NCBI RefSeq assembly: GCF_000747525.1
Contig: NZ_CP009278.1
Span: 4,402,001 to 4,466,000 of the forward strand
Source: Sphingobacterium sp. ML3W
Lineage (GTDB): Bacteria; Bacteroidota; Bacteroidia; Sphingobacteriales; Sphingobacteriaceae
Reading direction: 5' to 3'
Length of the DNA stretch: 64,000 nt
Below, in pieces: positions 1 through 9,179 of this stretch. Each line of letters opens with the position of its first letter. The first letter of the stretch is position 1. A model generated the notes under the pieces. That model did not search any database. It was not told the origin of the DNA and worked only from the letters and a program-made list of their open reading frames with translations. A program made the position numbers and the translations under genes.

Positions 1-1
1 T

Positions 2-214
2 ATCCATATTTTCACAAGATTCATACAGCATTTGGCTCACTTCAGTCACTGGCTGGATAAAAATATTGTTGATGGTCTTGTTAATGCTGTTGGTAAAATC
101 GCACTTATATTAGGAAATTTTGCGCGATCGACCCAAAACGGAAAGCTACAGACCTATTTATATTCTGTATTCCTACTTGTTATAGTTGGTTTAATTTATC
201 TTTTATTACGTTAG
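2..214 (+). CDS. nuoL: NADH-quinone oxidoreductase subunit L, C-terminal part
   Basis: This is the last 70 or so codons of the large antiporter-like membrane subunit of complex I, which pumps protons across the inner membrane while electrons pass from NADH to quinone. The frame is open from base 2, so the gene starts before the window, and the TTG at 32 is an internal leucine codon rather than a start. What is seen is an amphipathic stretch (NIVDGLVNAVGK) followed by a closing membrane segment (FLLVIVGLIYLLL), as expected for the lateral-helix end of NuoL. The identity rests mostly on the nuoM and nuoN genes that follow. nuoM begins 2 bases after the stop. Confidence 0.85.
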   Translation: MHIFTRFIQHLAHFSHWLDKNIVDGLVNAVGKIALILGNFARSTQNGKLQTYLYSVFLLVIVGLIYLLLR

Positions 215-216
215 AA

Positions 217-1818
217 ATGCCTACACTATCCTTATTGATCTTTTTACCGCTTGTAGCAACAGCCCTCATACTGGCGCTTCCTACTCGCTTCAAAGATTCT
301 TATAAATACATTGCCCTCGCCTTAACGACCATACAATTTGTGTTAGCAGGAATGGCCTACTTTTCCTTTGATCCCACTCCAACGGGTATCAATACGCTTG
401 AAGGCTATCAATTGGTTGAACAATTGTCTTGGATTCGCCTTGACTTGGGCGCTGTTGGTAAACTGGAGATCGATTATTTACTTGGTGTCGATGGTATTTC
501 CATGCCTTTATTGGTTTTAAGTACGTTTGTCATGCTAATGGCTATAGGCGCTTCTTGGAATATGAAGAAAAGTGTAAAGGGTTACTTTGCTTTGCTTATG
601 CTATTGAATATGGCAGTCATCGGTATATTTTGTGCGCTGGATTTTTTCTTATTCTACTTATTTTACGAAGTGATGTTACTTCCTTTATATTTCTTGATAG
701 GAATTTGGGGAGGAGAGCGAAGAGAATATGCGGCAATGAAATTTTTCATCTATACGTTGCTAGGTTCTGTTTTTATGCTTTTGGTTATCGTGGGACTCTA
801 TTTCTCCGTCATTAATCCGATAACGGGTGCCCATACGTTTAATATGATTCATATGATGAATCCAGACAACTTTGTAGCAGGTTCTATTTTTGCTATCGAT
901 GGTTATCAAGAGATTTTTGGGATATCAGCACGTTTGATTGGCTTTATTGTACTTTTCTTTGCTTTTGCGATTAAAGTTCCGATAGTGCCGTTGCATACTT
1001 GGCTTCCTGATGCTCACGTTGAGGCTCCGACACCTGTATCGATTATCCTTGCGGGTATTCTTTTAAAAATTGGTGGTTACGGCATCATTCGCGTTTGTTT
1101 CAGTATCTTTCCTGATGCCGCTGCAGCTAGTAATTGGTGGCTGGGGTTAATTGGTGTTGTGTCCATTTTATATGGTGCATTTAATGCTTTAGCACAAAAA
1201 GACTTAAAGCGCATGATTGCTTACTCATCTGTTTCGCATATGGGTTTCGTATTATTAGGTTTAGCATCCTTTACGGCAGAGGGTATTTCTGGAGCGATGT
1301 TTCAAATGATCAGCCATGGTTTTCTATCTGCTGCTTTATTCTTTTTAGTAGGGGTTATTTATGACCGTGTACATGATCGTTATATCCCACATTTTAGAGG
1401 ATTGGCGAATATCATGCCTAAATACACTGCTTATGTTGCGATTGCTTTCTTTGCTTCTCTAGGTTTACCGGGTTTTTCAGCATTTATAGCGGAAGCATTT
1501 GTCATTATCGGTACTTTCAATTCGGCAAGTTTAGGTACGGGCCTTCCACGATGGATGGCTATTGCTGGATCTATTGGAATCCTGATGAGTGCAGTTTATC
1601 TACTTTGGACATTACAACGGATGTTTTTTGGGGAAACCCGATTAAAAGGAGGTGAAGGATGGCATACCGCACTAGTGGATTTAACAGCACGAGAACAGCT
1701 TATATTATTTCCAACATTAGCCCTAGCGCTGATCTTGGGAATATGCCCTTTTATAGTATTTGATCAAATGAATGCTTCGGTTGTAAATTTGGTTGCTTTT
1801 ATTCAACAGTATAACTAA
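217..1818 (+). CDS. nuoM: NADH-quinone oxidoreductase subunit M
   Basis: Membrane subunit of complex I, one of three antiporter-like proton channels in the inner membrane. The 533-residue protein is full length for the family and hydrophobic throughout, with about 14 membrane segments. Family hallmarks are visible: the glutamate in LFYEVMLLPLYFL near residue 150, the lysine region AIKVPIVPLHTWLPDAHVEA near 250-270, and AQKDLKRMIAYSSVSHMG near 325-345. It starts with ATG two bases after nuoL and is followed by nuoN after 4 bases, so the three genes are one transcript and probably translationally coupled. Confidence 0.97.
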   Translation: MPTLSLLIFLPLVATALILALPTRFKDSYKYIALALTTIQFVLAGMAYFSFDPTPTGINTLEGYQLVEQLSWIRLDLGAVGKLEIDYLLGVDGISMPLLVLSTFVMLMAIGASWNMKKSVKGYFALLMLLNMAVIGIFCALDFFLFYLFYEVMLLPLYFLIGIWGGERREYAAMKFFIYTLLGSVFMLLVIVGLYFSVINPITGAHTFNMIHMMNPDNFVAGSIFAIDGYQEIFGISARLIGFIVLFFAFAIKVPIVPLHTWLPDAHVEAPTPVSIILAGILLKIGGYGIIRVCFSIFPDAAAASNWWLGLIGVVSILYGAFNALAQKDLKRMIAYSSVSHMGFVLLGLASFTAEGISGAMFQMISHGFLSAALFFLVGVIYDRVHDRYIPHFRGLANIMPKYTAYVAIAFFASLGLPGFSAFIAEAFVIIGTFNSASLGTGLPRWMAIAGSIGILMSAVYLLWTLQRMFFGETRLKGGEGWHTALVDLTAREQLILFPTLALALILGICPFIVFDQMNASVVNLVAFIQQYN

Positions 1819-1822
1819 TAAA

Positions 1823-3313
1823 ATGTCAGCATTTGCTTCTTCAATTTCGTCAATCTTAAACCATATCATAGCAAGCCTTCCCTTGTTTAAGCCGGAACTT
1901 GCCCTTATGGTTGCTTTTGTGTGCAGTATTGTTTGTAGCTTATTTGTAGATAAAATATGGAAACATAGTTCATTTGCTGTTACCATAGTGGGACTGCTAT
2001 TCAGCTTATATTTTCTATTTGGGCAACTGCATTTCGGGATGGGGCAGTCTGGATTTTTTGACATGATAAAAATCGATAAGTTGTCTATCCTATCTCGGGG
2101 CATCATATCGCTATCCACCCTGTTGATCGTTATTTTCATTCAGCAGCGATTTACCGAGCAAAAACGTCCCATTGCAGATCTATATGCTGTTTTAATCACA
2201 GCAACGTTAGGGTTATACTTATTGACCTTAAGTAGCAATTGGTTGTTGCTATTTATCGCTATCGAAACGGTATCGATCAGCTCTTACGTGATGGTAGGTT
2301 ACTTTTCCAAAACGAAGTTTGAAGCTGAGGCAGCCATGAAATATGTACTTTTTGGTTCTGTCTGTGCAGCAGTTATGTTGTATGGATTATCGCTGATCTA
2401 CGGTTTCACGGGAAACTTGAATTTCGATTCTGCACAACATATTCAAGGACTCATTGAAGCTCCTAAAATCATGACGAGTATTGCTTTTCTCTTTTTACTT
2501 ACTGGTATCGGGTTTAAGTTGAGCTTTGCTCCATTTCATGTCTGGAGTCCTGATGTTTATCAAGGTGCACCAACGCCTATCACAGCATATCTATCAACGG
2601 TACCAAAAATAGGTGCGCTCGTACTTTTATCCCGCCTATTGGCAAGCTGGACTGCTAGTCCGTTCTATTATTCAGAATTCTTGACTACCGTTATCATCAT
2701 CATTGCAATTGCCACTATGCTTATTGGAAATTTAGCAGCATTAAAGCAAGGAGATGTCAAAAGGATGATGGCTTATTCATCTATAGGACATACGGGTATA
2801 TTATTGATGGTATCGCTTGTCTATACACCAGAGGATCATAATGTCATGCTGTTCTATCTCGCCATTTATGCGCTGATGAATATTGCGGTTTTCATATTTA
2901 TAGATCAATTGGAGCAATCACTTGGAACAACTAATATCACGTCTTATAAAGGTTTGGGTAAAAGGTACCCTATCATCTTCGTGAGCTTCTCTATCTTGTT
3001 GATTTCCTTGATTGGTCTCCCTCCTACTGCAGGATTTATCGGGAAACTGCTTGTTTTTTCTAAAGTTTTCGAACAGTATCAAACCGCACAGGAAGTTTCC
3101 TTGTTACTTTTACTTATCGTAGGTGCTTTAACCTCCGTAATTTCGTTATTCTTTTACTTCAAAATTCCATTACAAGCATTCTTAAGAGAGACTCCAACGC
3201 ATATTGCGCTATCCAAATTCAACGGATTACTGCTATTTATTGCTGTTGCATTAAGTATCTTGGTCATTCTACTGGGATTATACCCGAGTTTACTTTTGAA
3301 TCTCTTAAAATAG
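1823..3313 (+). CDS. nuoN: NADH-quinone oxidoreductase subunit N
   Basis: Third antiporter-like membrane subunit of complex I. Characteristic segments include ETVSISSYVMVGY, KLSFAPFHVWSPDVYQGAPT and KQGDVKRMMAYSSIGHTG, which carry the conserved Glu, Lys and Pro positions of the proton channel. The ATG at 1823, four bases after the nuoM stop, gives 496 residues, normal for NuoN. An upstream in-frame TTG at 1793 would overlap nuoM and was not used. It is the last gene of the nuo operon. No clear hairpin terminator is seen in the 178 bases before the next gene. Confidence 0.97.
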   Translation: MSAFASSISSILNHIIASLPLFKPELALMVAFVCSIVCSLFVDKIWKHSSFAVTIVGLLFSLYFLFGQLHFGMGQSGFFDMIKIDKLSILSRGIISLSTLLIVIFIQQRFTEQKRPIADLYAVLITATLGLYLLTLSSNWLLLFIAIETVSISSYVMVGYFSKTKFEAEAAMKYVLFGSVCAAVMLYGLSLIYGFTGNLNFDSAQHIQGLIEAPKIMTSIAFLFLLTGIGFKLSFAPFHVWSPDVYQGAPTPITAYLSTVPKIGALVLLSRLLASWTASPFYYSEFLTTVIIIIAIATMLIGNLAALKQGDVKRMMAYSSIGHTGILLMVSLVYTPEDHNVMLFYLAIYALMNIAVFIFIDQLEQSLGTTNITSYKGLGKRYPIIFVSFSILLISLIGLPPTAGFIGKLLVFSKVFEQYQTAQEVSLLLLLIVGALTSVISLFFYFKIPLQAFLRETPTHIALSKFNGLLLFIAVALSILVILLGLYPSLLLNLLK

Positions 3314-3444
3314 GTTCAATATCTTTTATACTGATATTCTGGATATAAAATAATGCTGGATAGCAGCGGAGCGCGCGATAACAGCGAAGCAATCCTGCGG
3401 ATCTTTTGAAAACAGATTCTAACAAATAAATTAGTTTTATTAAT

Positions 3445-3488
3445 GACGCAATTAAGATTGTAAATAAAACAAATTTATCTAAGTTTGC
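3445..3488 (+). promoter_or_regulatory. Bacteroidota-type promoter with overlapping palindrome, copy 1
   Basis: A -7 box TAAGTTTG (3480-3487, full match to TAnnTTTG) lies 19 bases after a TTG -33 box (3458-3460). The -7 box is inside an imperfect palindrome, ACAAATTTA-TC-TAAGTTTGC at 3469-3488, which would suit a repressor operator. A 43-nt stretch (3445-3487) matches 50708-50750 at 39 positions, and both copies drive glycan-related genes. Transcription should begin about 5 bases before or at the ATG at 3492, so the message is nearly leaderless. The promoter call is from sequence; the operator is inference. Confidence 0.7.
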
Positions 3489-3491
3489 ACT

Positions 3492-4097
3492 ATGATAAGT
3501 GCATTAGCTAACACTATTTTTCAACGTGCAATCGCAGATTACCATGTTGAAAACGAAATTGACCAGGTCATTCAAAATCCATTTGAATCGTCATCACTAG
3601 AACATTTGTTGTATATGAAATGTTGGATTGATACCGTCCAATGGCATATGGAAGATGTCATCAGAAATCCACAGATAGATCCCAAAGTAGCTTTATATTG
3701 GAAAAGGAGAATTGATGAATCTAACCAACACCGCACAGATACCGTGGAATATATAGATAGTTATTATCTATTAAAATTTCAAGAAGTTACTCCAAAGGAA
3801 GAGGCTAAAATCAATACCGAAAGTCCAGCTTGGGCGATTGATCGTTTGTCTATTTTAGCCTTAAAGATCTACCATATGGAGCAAGAGACAAGACGTGAAG
3901 ATGTAGAACAAACTCATATCGACGCTTGTCAAATCAAATTGAACATCTTATTGGAGCAGCGTATCGATCTATCACAAAGTATTGATGAATTGTTATCGGA
4001 TATTCAAGCAGGCAAGAAATTCATGAAAGTATACAAGCAGATGAAAATGTATAACGACCCGAGTTTAAATCCGGTTTTATATCAGGCTGGAAAATAA
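3492..4097 (+). CDS. DUF4254 domain protein, surface glycan associated
   Basis: A 201-residue soluble, mostly helical protein that I recognise as the DUF4254 family, found in Bacteroidota beside family 9 glycosyltransferases. It has no signal peptide and no membrane segment. Charged helices are visible (WKRRIDESNQHRTDTVEYID, HMEQETRREDVEQTHIDACQ). Biochemical function is unknown; a role in LPS or other glycan synthesis is inferred from context. It opens the glycan cluster under the promoter at 3480, and its stop overlaps the next start by one base (TAATG), so the GT9 gene is translationally coupled. The start lies only about 5 bases after the -7 box. Confidence 0.85.
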   Translation: MISALANTIFQRAIADYHVENEIDQVIQNPFESSSLEHLLYMKCWIDTVQWHMEDVIRNPQIDPKVALYWKRRIDESNQHRTDTVEYIDSYYLLKFQEVTPKEEAKINTESPAWAIDRLSILALKIYHMEQETRREDVEQTHIDACQIKLNILLEQRIDLSQSIDELLSDIQAGKKFMKVYKQMKMYNDPSLNPVLYQAGK

Positions 4098-5122
4098 TGG
4101 CTTTACCTTCTAAAATAATTGTTACTCGTTTTTCTGCCATGGGAGATGTTGCCATGGTGGCTTCTGTATTGAAGGAATTTGTAAAACAATTTCCTTCGGT
4201 ATCAATTATTATGGTAAGTCGTCCGCTATTTAAAGCTTTCTTTGAGAACATTCCCAATGTGCAATTCCATGCCTTTTATCCTAAAGATAAACATAAGGGC
4301 CTGAAGGGAATATTGGCTCTAAAAAAAGAATTAGCTTTAGAAGGGGCTGACGCACTAGCAGATTTACATTTTAATCTGAGATCACGCATCTTAGCCTTTC
4401 TATTAAAACGCTCTGGCCTACAAGTGAAACAGCTGGATAAAGGTCGTGCAGAAAAAAAGATGTTAACGCGGTTGAAAAACAAAGTTTTAACTCCGTTGAA
4501 ACCTACTGTTGAACGCTATGCAGATGTCTTTCGTCAATTGGGTTTTCAATTCGTTTTACAGCATCAACTGGAGCCTAAAAAATTGCCATTACCCAACTTA
4601 GCACATGCTTTATTTTCAGATGATGGAAGTAAAAAGATTGGGATTGCACCTTTTGCCCAACATCCATATAAAGTGTTTCCTCTTGCAAAAATGCAGGAGG
4701 TTATTGCTAATTTATCACAAAAAAACGTTGATATATTTATATTCGGTGGAGGTAAAACGGAACAAGATCAAGCACAGAAATGGCAAGCGCTATATCCTAA
4801 TGTACACAACACCATCGGTCGTTTCACGCTTAAAGAAGAATTAGCACTAATTGCTAATTTGGACCTAATGATTAGTATGGACTCATCGGGTATGCATATG
4901 GCTTCATTAATGGGTGTCCGTTGCATATCTATCTGGGGAGCCACACACCCGTTTGCAGGTTTTCTGGGGCACGGACAATCTTTAGATGATTGCATCCAAG
5001 TAGCGCATCCAAATAGACCTAACTCAATTTATGGCAACAAGGCTTGTAATTGTGATGGGATAGAAGCGATTGATCTGGTCACTCCGGAAATGATTATTAA
5101 CAAAATCAAACAGATTATTTAA
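4097..5122 (+). CDS. glycosyltransferase family 9 (heptosyltransferase-like)
   Basis: Cytoplasmic GT-B enzyme of family 9, expected to add a heptose or another sugar to the LPS core on the inner leaflet. The N-terminal part has the typical opening VTRFSAMGDVAMVASVLKEF. The C-terminal nucleotide-binding half shows IGIAPFAQHPYKVFPLAKM near 185, IFGGGKTEQDQAQ near 215, and SMDSSGMHMASLMGVRCISI near 260, the usual donor-binding signature. Length (341) is normal. It overlaps the DUF4254 gene by one base and is followed 46 bases later by a GT4 gene, consistent with a glycan operon. Which sugar it transfers cannot be read from the sequence. Confidence 0.92.
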   Translation: MALPSKIIVTRFSAMGDVAMVASVLKEFVKQFPSVSIIMVSRPLFKAFFENIPNVQFHAFYPKDKHKGLKGILALKKELALEGADALADLHFNLRSRILAFLLKRSGLQVKQLDKGRAEKKMLTRLKNKVLTPLKPTVERYADVFRQLGFQFVLQHQLEPKKLPLPNLAHALFSDDGSKKIGIAPFAQHPYKVFPLAKMQEVIANLSQKNVDIFIFGGGKTEQDQAQKWQALYPNVHNTIGRFTLKEELALIANLDLMISMDSSGMHMASLMGVRCISIWGATHPFAGFLGHGQSLDDCIQVAHPNRPNSIYGNKACNCDGIEAIDLVTPEMIINKIKQII

Positions 5123-5168
5123 AAGGGGAAACAGCTGCTGCCCTTTTAAATTTTATAGTATAATAAAG

Positions 5169-6302
5169 ATGTTGAAAATAGGATTTGATGCAAAACGTTT
5201 CTTTCATAATCAGACCGGCTTAGGAAATTACAGTCGTGATCTGATTCGTATCCTCCGTACGTATTATCCTGAACAAACCTATTTATTGTATACACCAAAA
5301 CTTGGAAAATCCCATTATAATAATTTGGTTCCGAGTGATATCGTTAAGCAACCTACTGGCTTTATAAACAACATCTTATCTAGCCATTGGCGTTCAAGCC
5401 GTATTGTGAATGATCTTGATCTGGACAAGGTCGATATCTACCATGGCCTTTCTGGTGAAATTCCAAGAGGATTGGAAAACACTTCAATTAGATCGGTCGT
5501 GACCATCCATGATTTAATTTTCATTCGTTACCCCGAACTTTATAAAAAAATAGATCGTACCCTTTATCATAAAAAATTCAAATATGCCTGCGATCATGCC
5601 GATCAAATCGTAGCAATAAGTGAGCAGACAAAGCAAGACATCATCGCGTTCTTTCATATCCCAGAGAGTAAGATTAAAGTCATCTATCAAGGATGTCATG
5701 AATCATTTAAAACAGTTAAAACGGAACAGGAAAAGCAAGACTTAATTAGCAAACTGGGGTTACCGAAAGAATTTATCTTAAATGTAGGGACCATCGAACC
5801 TCGAAAAAATGCGCTATCTATAGTCGAAGCAATTGTTGATAAGGATATTTCCTTGGTTATTGTTGGCAAACAAACGTCTTATTCAAAGGAAATCCAAGCC
5901 TATGTTACGCAACATCAAATGGAAGATCGGGTGATTTTTTTACAAGGCTTAAGTATGCAGGAATTATCCGTACTTTATAGCCTTGCTACAATTTTCGTTT
6001 ATCCATCCATTTTTGAAGGCTTTGGCATACCGATTATTGAAGCATTGTATAGTGGAACTCCAGTGATTACATCGAAATCAGGTGTTTTTCCGGAAGCTGG
6101 TGGCCCCTTCTCCTGCTATGTCGACCCCAATGATATTAATCAGTTGGGCGAAGCGGTAGATACCATTCTAAATTCCACGGAAAAACAGCAAGAAATGCGT
6201 GAAAAGGGCTTGGAATATGCACAACGATTCAATGATGGTTTATTGGCTGAGCAATGGATGAATCTTTATAAAAATTTAGGTAATGAAAATAGGATTTTTT
6301 AA
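5169..6302 (+). CDS. glycosyltransferase family 4
   Basis: Retaining GT-B glycosyltransferase, cytoplasmic, probably extending the LPS core or a surface polysaccharide. The N-terminal domain opens with LKIGFDAKRFFHNQTGLGNY, typical of GT4 enzymes of the mannosyl/rhamnosyl type. The C-terminal GT1 domain shows LNVGTIEPRKNALSIVEAI near 200 and the EX7E motif EGFGIPIIEALYSGTPVI near 285-300. Its last 20 bases overlap the next GT4 gene in another frame, so the two are translated together. Donor and acceptor are unknown. Confidence 0.92.
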   Translation: MLKIGFDAKRFFHNQTGLGNYSRDLIRILRTYYPEQTYLLYTPKLGKSHYNNLVPSDIVKQPTGFINNILSSHWRSSRIVNDLDLDKVDIYHGLSGEIPRGLENTSIRSVVTIHDLIFIRYPELYKKIDRTLYHKKFKYACDHADQIVAISEQTKQDIIAFFHIPESKIKVIYQGCHESFKTVKTEQEKQDLISKLGLPKEFILNVGTIEPRKNALSIVEAIVDKDISLVIVGKQTSYSKEIQAYVTQHQMEDRVIFLQGLSMQELSVLYSLATIFVYPSIFEGFGIPIIEALYSGTPVITSKSGVFPEAGGPFSCYVDPNDINQLGEAVDTILNSTEKQQEMREKGLEYAQRFNDGLLAEQWMNLYKNLGNENRIF

Positions 6303-7374
6303 CTCTATAAAAACTTGGGGTGGTGGTGAAAAGTGGCACTTTGAAGCAGCTATTCATTTTGCTAAACTGGGGCATGATGTTTATTTTTTTGGCGATCAGG
6401 ACAGCAAATTAAGAACAAAGTTACTTGATTATCCTGCGATTACTTTTGTAATGGTCAATTTAACAAATTTTAGTTTTTTGAATCCTGTAAAACGCTATTC
6501 ATTAATTGCCAAGTTTAAGGAGTTAAAACTCGAAACACTGTTGATCAACAATCCAAAGGACTTGAAGATTGCTGCTTATGCTGCACATATAGCAAAGGTT
6601 TCCCGTATCATATACCGTAGAGGATCGGCTATTCCCATTAAAAATACATTTTTAAACCAGCGTATTTTTGGAAATTATATAACGGATGTATTAGCAAATT
6701 CGTTAGCTACAAAAAAAACGATCTTAGTCAATAACCTGCAATTATTTCCAGAAGAAAAGATCAAGATCATTTATAACCCGATAGACATAGAGGCATTTGA
6801 CCAATCAACCTATCAAAAAATTGTCCCAAATAGGCAATCAGATGAACTCATAATAGGTACTCTCGCTAGACTATCTCCTGAAAAGAACCAAAAATTGCTG
6901 ATTGACTTATCAGTAGAACTTTCACGGCAGGATATCAACCATCAGATTTATATCACAGGTAAAGGTGAATTAGAGGCGGAGCTGAAAGCCTACAGCCATG
7001 AAAAAGGTACAGATAAGCATGTTCACTTTTTAGGATTCACAGATTCTCCAAAGAGCTTTTTAATAGACCTAGATATCTTCATTTTACCTTCATTATGGGA
7101 GGGATTTGGCTATGTATTAGCAGAAGCTTCACTAGCAGAAAAACCTGTGATTGCTTTTAATAACAGTAGTGCGCCTGAATTAGTCTTGAATAACATCTCA
7201 GTTTTCCTAACAGAATTGAACAATATTCCACAAATTGTGGGAAAAGTTAAAGATTTACAACATGTAGAACTTCGCCATAAAATGGGTATTGCTGGTCGCC
7301 AATTCGTACATCAATCTTTTGATAAGAAGAAAATTTATGAGAGCTTAGAAAATTATATTTTAAAGGGAAATTAG
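6283..7374 (+). CDS. glycosyltransferase family 4
   Basis: Second GT4 enzyme of the cluster, 363 residues, cytoplasmic. It begins with a GT-B Rossmann start (IGFFNSIKTWGGGEKWHFEA, the glycine-rich acceptor-side loop) and carries IGTLARLSPEKNQKLLIDL near 190 and the EX7E motif EGFGYVLAEASLAEKPVIAF near 270-290. The ATG at 6283 lies inside the preceding gene, 20 bases before its stop. Its 3' end overlaps the opposite-strand GT2 gene by 4 bases, and no terminator is visible in the junction, so the converging transcripts may interfere. Sugar specificity unknown. Confidence 0.92.
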   Translation: MKIGFFNSIKTWGGGEKWHFEAAIHFAKLGHDVYFFGDQDSKLRTKLLDYPAITFVMVNLTNFSFLNPVKRYSLIAKFKELKLETLLINNPKDLKIAAYAAHIAKVSRIIYRRGSAIPIKNTFLNQRIFGNYITDVLANSLATKKTILVNNLQLFPEEKIKIIYNPIDIEAFDQSTYQKIVPNRQSDELIIGTLARLSPEKNQKLLIDLSVELSRQDINHQIYITGKGELEAELKAYSHEKGTDKHVHFLGFTDSPKSFLIDLDIFILPSLWEGFGYVLAEASLAEKPVIAFNNSSAPELVLNNISVFLTELNNIPQIVGKVKDLQHVELRHKMGIAGRQFVHQSFDKKKIYESLENYILKGN

Positions 7375-8153
7375 CCGTGTTTCCTTTTATGATAGGCCTC
7401 TTTCACTTTTAAACATTTCAAGAAAACATAATAAGCCGAAAGCTTACTCCAATAATATCCTTCAATACCATTTAAAAAATTGAGATTTAGGATGTATTTT
7501 CTAAAAAATTGAAACTTCGGTTTAAGTAAAACCTGTAAAAAAGAGTAATTCTTTCCTTTTTTTAATGCTTTCTCCACGTTAAGGGTCGTATAGCTATTCA
7601 TGGTATTAACATAGGCATGATATGAAGCATAGCTATCATGTAGCATATAGCCCTCGAGGACACCTATTTTTCCATTAGTCTGCAATACTTCATGAACAGC
7701 ATCTGTTGTAAATCGAGCACCATCAGATACTAAACGTAAAATCTTTCTGCCTGACTCATCACCATATCTGAATATTTTACCCATGAAAACCTGTCTTCTT
7801 TTTATATAATATGCCTGATACTCCTGATCACTTTCTAGGATATGTTTGATGCTTGATATCAGTTTATCATCCAATACCTCATCAGCATCAATGGACAATT
7901 TCCATGGATATTGACATGCATCCAATGCCGCTTGTTTTTGCCTACCAAAACCTTCGAAATTCATCTGTATCACTTTAGCGCCAAACTGTTCTGCAATTTC
8001 TACAGTTCGGTCTGTACTAAATGAGTCTACGACAATGATTTCATCACACCAGGTTAATTTTTCTAGGGTTTTTCCGACATTTTTCTCTTCGTTAAAAGTA
8101 ATCAGAAACACTGAAATCTTAGCTTTAGGCATATTTTTTGAATTAGAAGTCAT
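7371..8153 (-). CDS. glycosyltransferase family 2 (WaaE/KdtX-like)
   Basis: Inverting GT-A enzyme like the LPS-core beta-glucosyltransferases WaaE/KdtX. The first half has TFNEEKNVGKTLEKLTWCDE and IIVVDSFSTDRTVEIAEQFG, and the DxD metal site is in SIDADEVLDD near residue 90. The C-terminal part is basic and aromatic, typical of membrane-associated GT2 proteins. A longer reading from 8162 is unlikely because a perfect -7 box covers 8162-8169, so I chose the ATG at 8153 (260 aa); the ATG at 8132 is also possible and starts right at the conserved domain. It is transcribed against its neighbours. Confidence 0.88.
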   Translation of the reverse strand: MTSNSKNMPKAKISVFLITFNEEKNVGKTLEKLTWCDEIIVVDSFSTDRTVEIAEQFGAKVIQMNFEGFGRQKQAALDACQYPWKLSIDADEVLDDKLISSIKHILESDQEYQAYYIKRRQVFMGKIFRYGDESGRKILRLVSDGARFTTDAVHEVLQTNGKIGVLEGYMLHDSYASYHAYVNTMNSYTTLNVEKALKKGKNYSFLQVLLKPKFQFFRKYILNLNFLNGIEGYYWSKLSAYYVFLKCLKVKEAYHKRKHG

Positions 8154-8161
8154 GAATGGCA

Positions 8162-8169
8162 CAAAAGTA
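8162..8169 (-). promoter_or_regulatory. -7 promoter box of the minus-strand GT2 gene
   Basis: Read on the minus strand this is TACTTTTG, a full match to the Bacteroidota -7 consensus TAnnTTTG. No good TTG -33 box is seen at the right distance. It would place the transcript start near 8155 and so excludes the upstream start codon at 8162 for the GT2 gene. Confidence 0.5.
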
Positions 8170-8423
8170 TCAAATTTCAGTGAATAATCATTTTACATAA
8201 ATTAACATTTCTATTGTAACATAAAGAAGACATTCCTCGTTATCATATAAAAGATAATAAATCGTCCATGCGAAGTTTGAAGAAGGGTACTAATAGTCAT
8301 TACCGCTTTCATCATGCAAAGCTGGAAGATTTAATAAAATTTCTATCAATAAGATATTAACATGTTCTTCAATTATTTAGAAGATGATGTATTCATAGTT
8401 TTATAAATTATAACCGAACTACA

Positions 8424-9179
8424 GTGGATCAAAAGATAAGTGCATTAGTCATAACTTATAATGAAGAGAAAAATATCCAAGATGTAATCTCCTGCCTAGA
8501 TTTTGCAGATGAAATCATTATTGTAGACTCTTTCAGTAAGGACAATACGATTAATATAGCAAGGCAAAATAGTAAAGTTCGCGTATATCAACACAAATTT
8601 GAGGATTTTACAAAACAGAGAAATATAGCCATTTCCTACGCCAAACATGATTGGATACTATTTTTAGATGCTGATGAAAGATTGACGAAACCGTTACAGA
8701 AAGAGATTAATGAAACAATAAATAACCCAAGGGCACTAGACGCTTATTATGTCTACAGAACATTTTTCTTTTGTAATAAAAAAATAAGGTTTTCTGGAAC
8801 TCAGAACGACAAGAATTTTAGACTTTTCAAAAAGTCTAAAGCGAAATTCTGTACCCTGAAAAAAGTGCATGAAACTTTAAATGTCAATGGTACTACAGGC
8901 ATTTTAGAGCATAAGTTACTCCATTATTCCTTCTCTGATTATAAATCTTATAAAGACAAAATGATTCACTATGGCGTTTTAAAAGGACAAGAACTTTATT
9001 CAAACCATAAAAGATACAATATACTTACGCATTTTGGGAAAACAAGTTTCAGATTTTTTAAGGCATACATCATCAAATTAGGTATACTGGATGGAAAGCA
9101 CGGCTTGGATCTTTCTTATTTACAAAGTTTGAGCGTGCACGAAACTTATGTATCTTTGAAGCGAAAAGAACAAGTATGA
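8424..9179 (+). CDS. glycosyltransferase family 2
   Basis: Second GT2 enzyme, 251 residues, related in layout to the one at 7371-8153: both share TYNEEKN/TFNEEKN, a DEIIIVDSFSKD block and a DxD site (LDADERL near residue 80), so the two are probably old paralogues with different acceptors. The start is GTG at 8424, right before the conserved N-terminal strand; no in-frame ATG fits. A weak -7-like box TAGTTTTA is at 8396-8403. It overlaps the next gene by 4 bases (ATGA), indicating translational coupling with the CgeB-like gene. Confidence 0.88.
   Translation: MDQKISALVITYNEEKNIQDVISCLDFADEIIIVDSFSKDNTINIARQNSKVRVYQHKFEDFTKQRNIAISYAKHDWILFLDADERLTKPLQKEINETINNPRALDAYYVYRTFFFCNKKIRFSGTQNDKNFRLFKKSKAKFCTLKKVHETLNVNGTTGILEHKLLHYSFSDYKSYKDKMIHYGVLKGQELYSNHKRYNILTHFGKTSFRFFKAYIIKLGILDGKHGLDLSYLQSLSVHETYVSLKRKEQV

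Noticed and set aside
1723..2139. 138-codon minus-strand ORF across the nuoM/nuoN junction
   Set aside because: Antisense shadow of two clearly conserved membrane genes, with no family-like features.
3361..3420. Possible tRNA or structured RNA in the GC-richer patch after nuoN
   Set aside because: No cloverleaf, no conserved T-arm motif and no terminator could be drawn.
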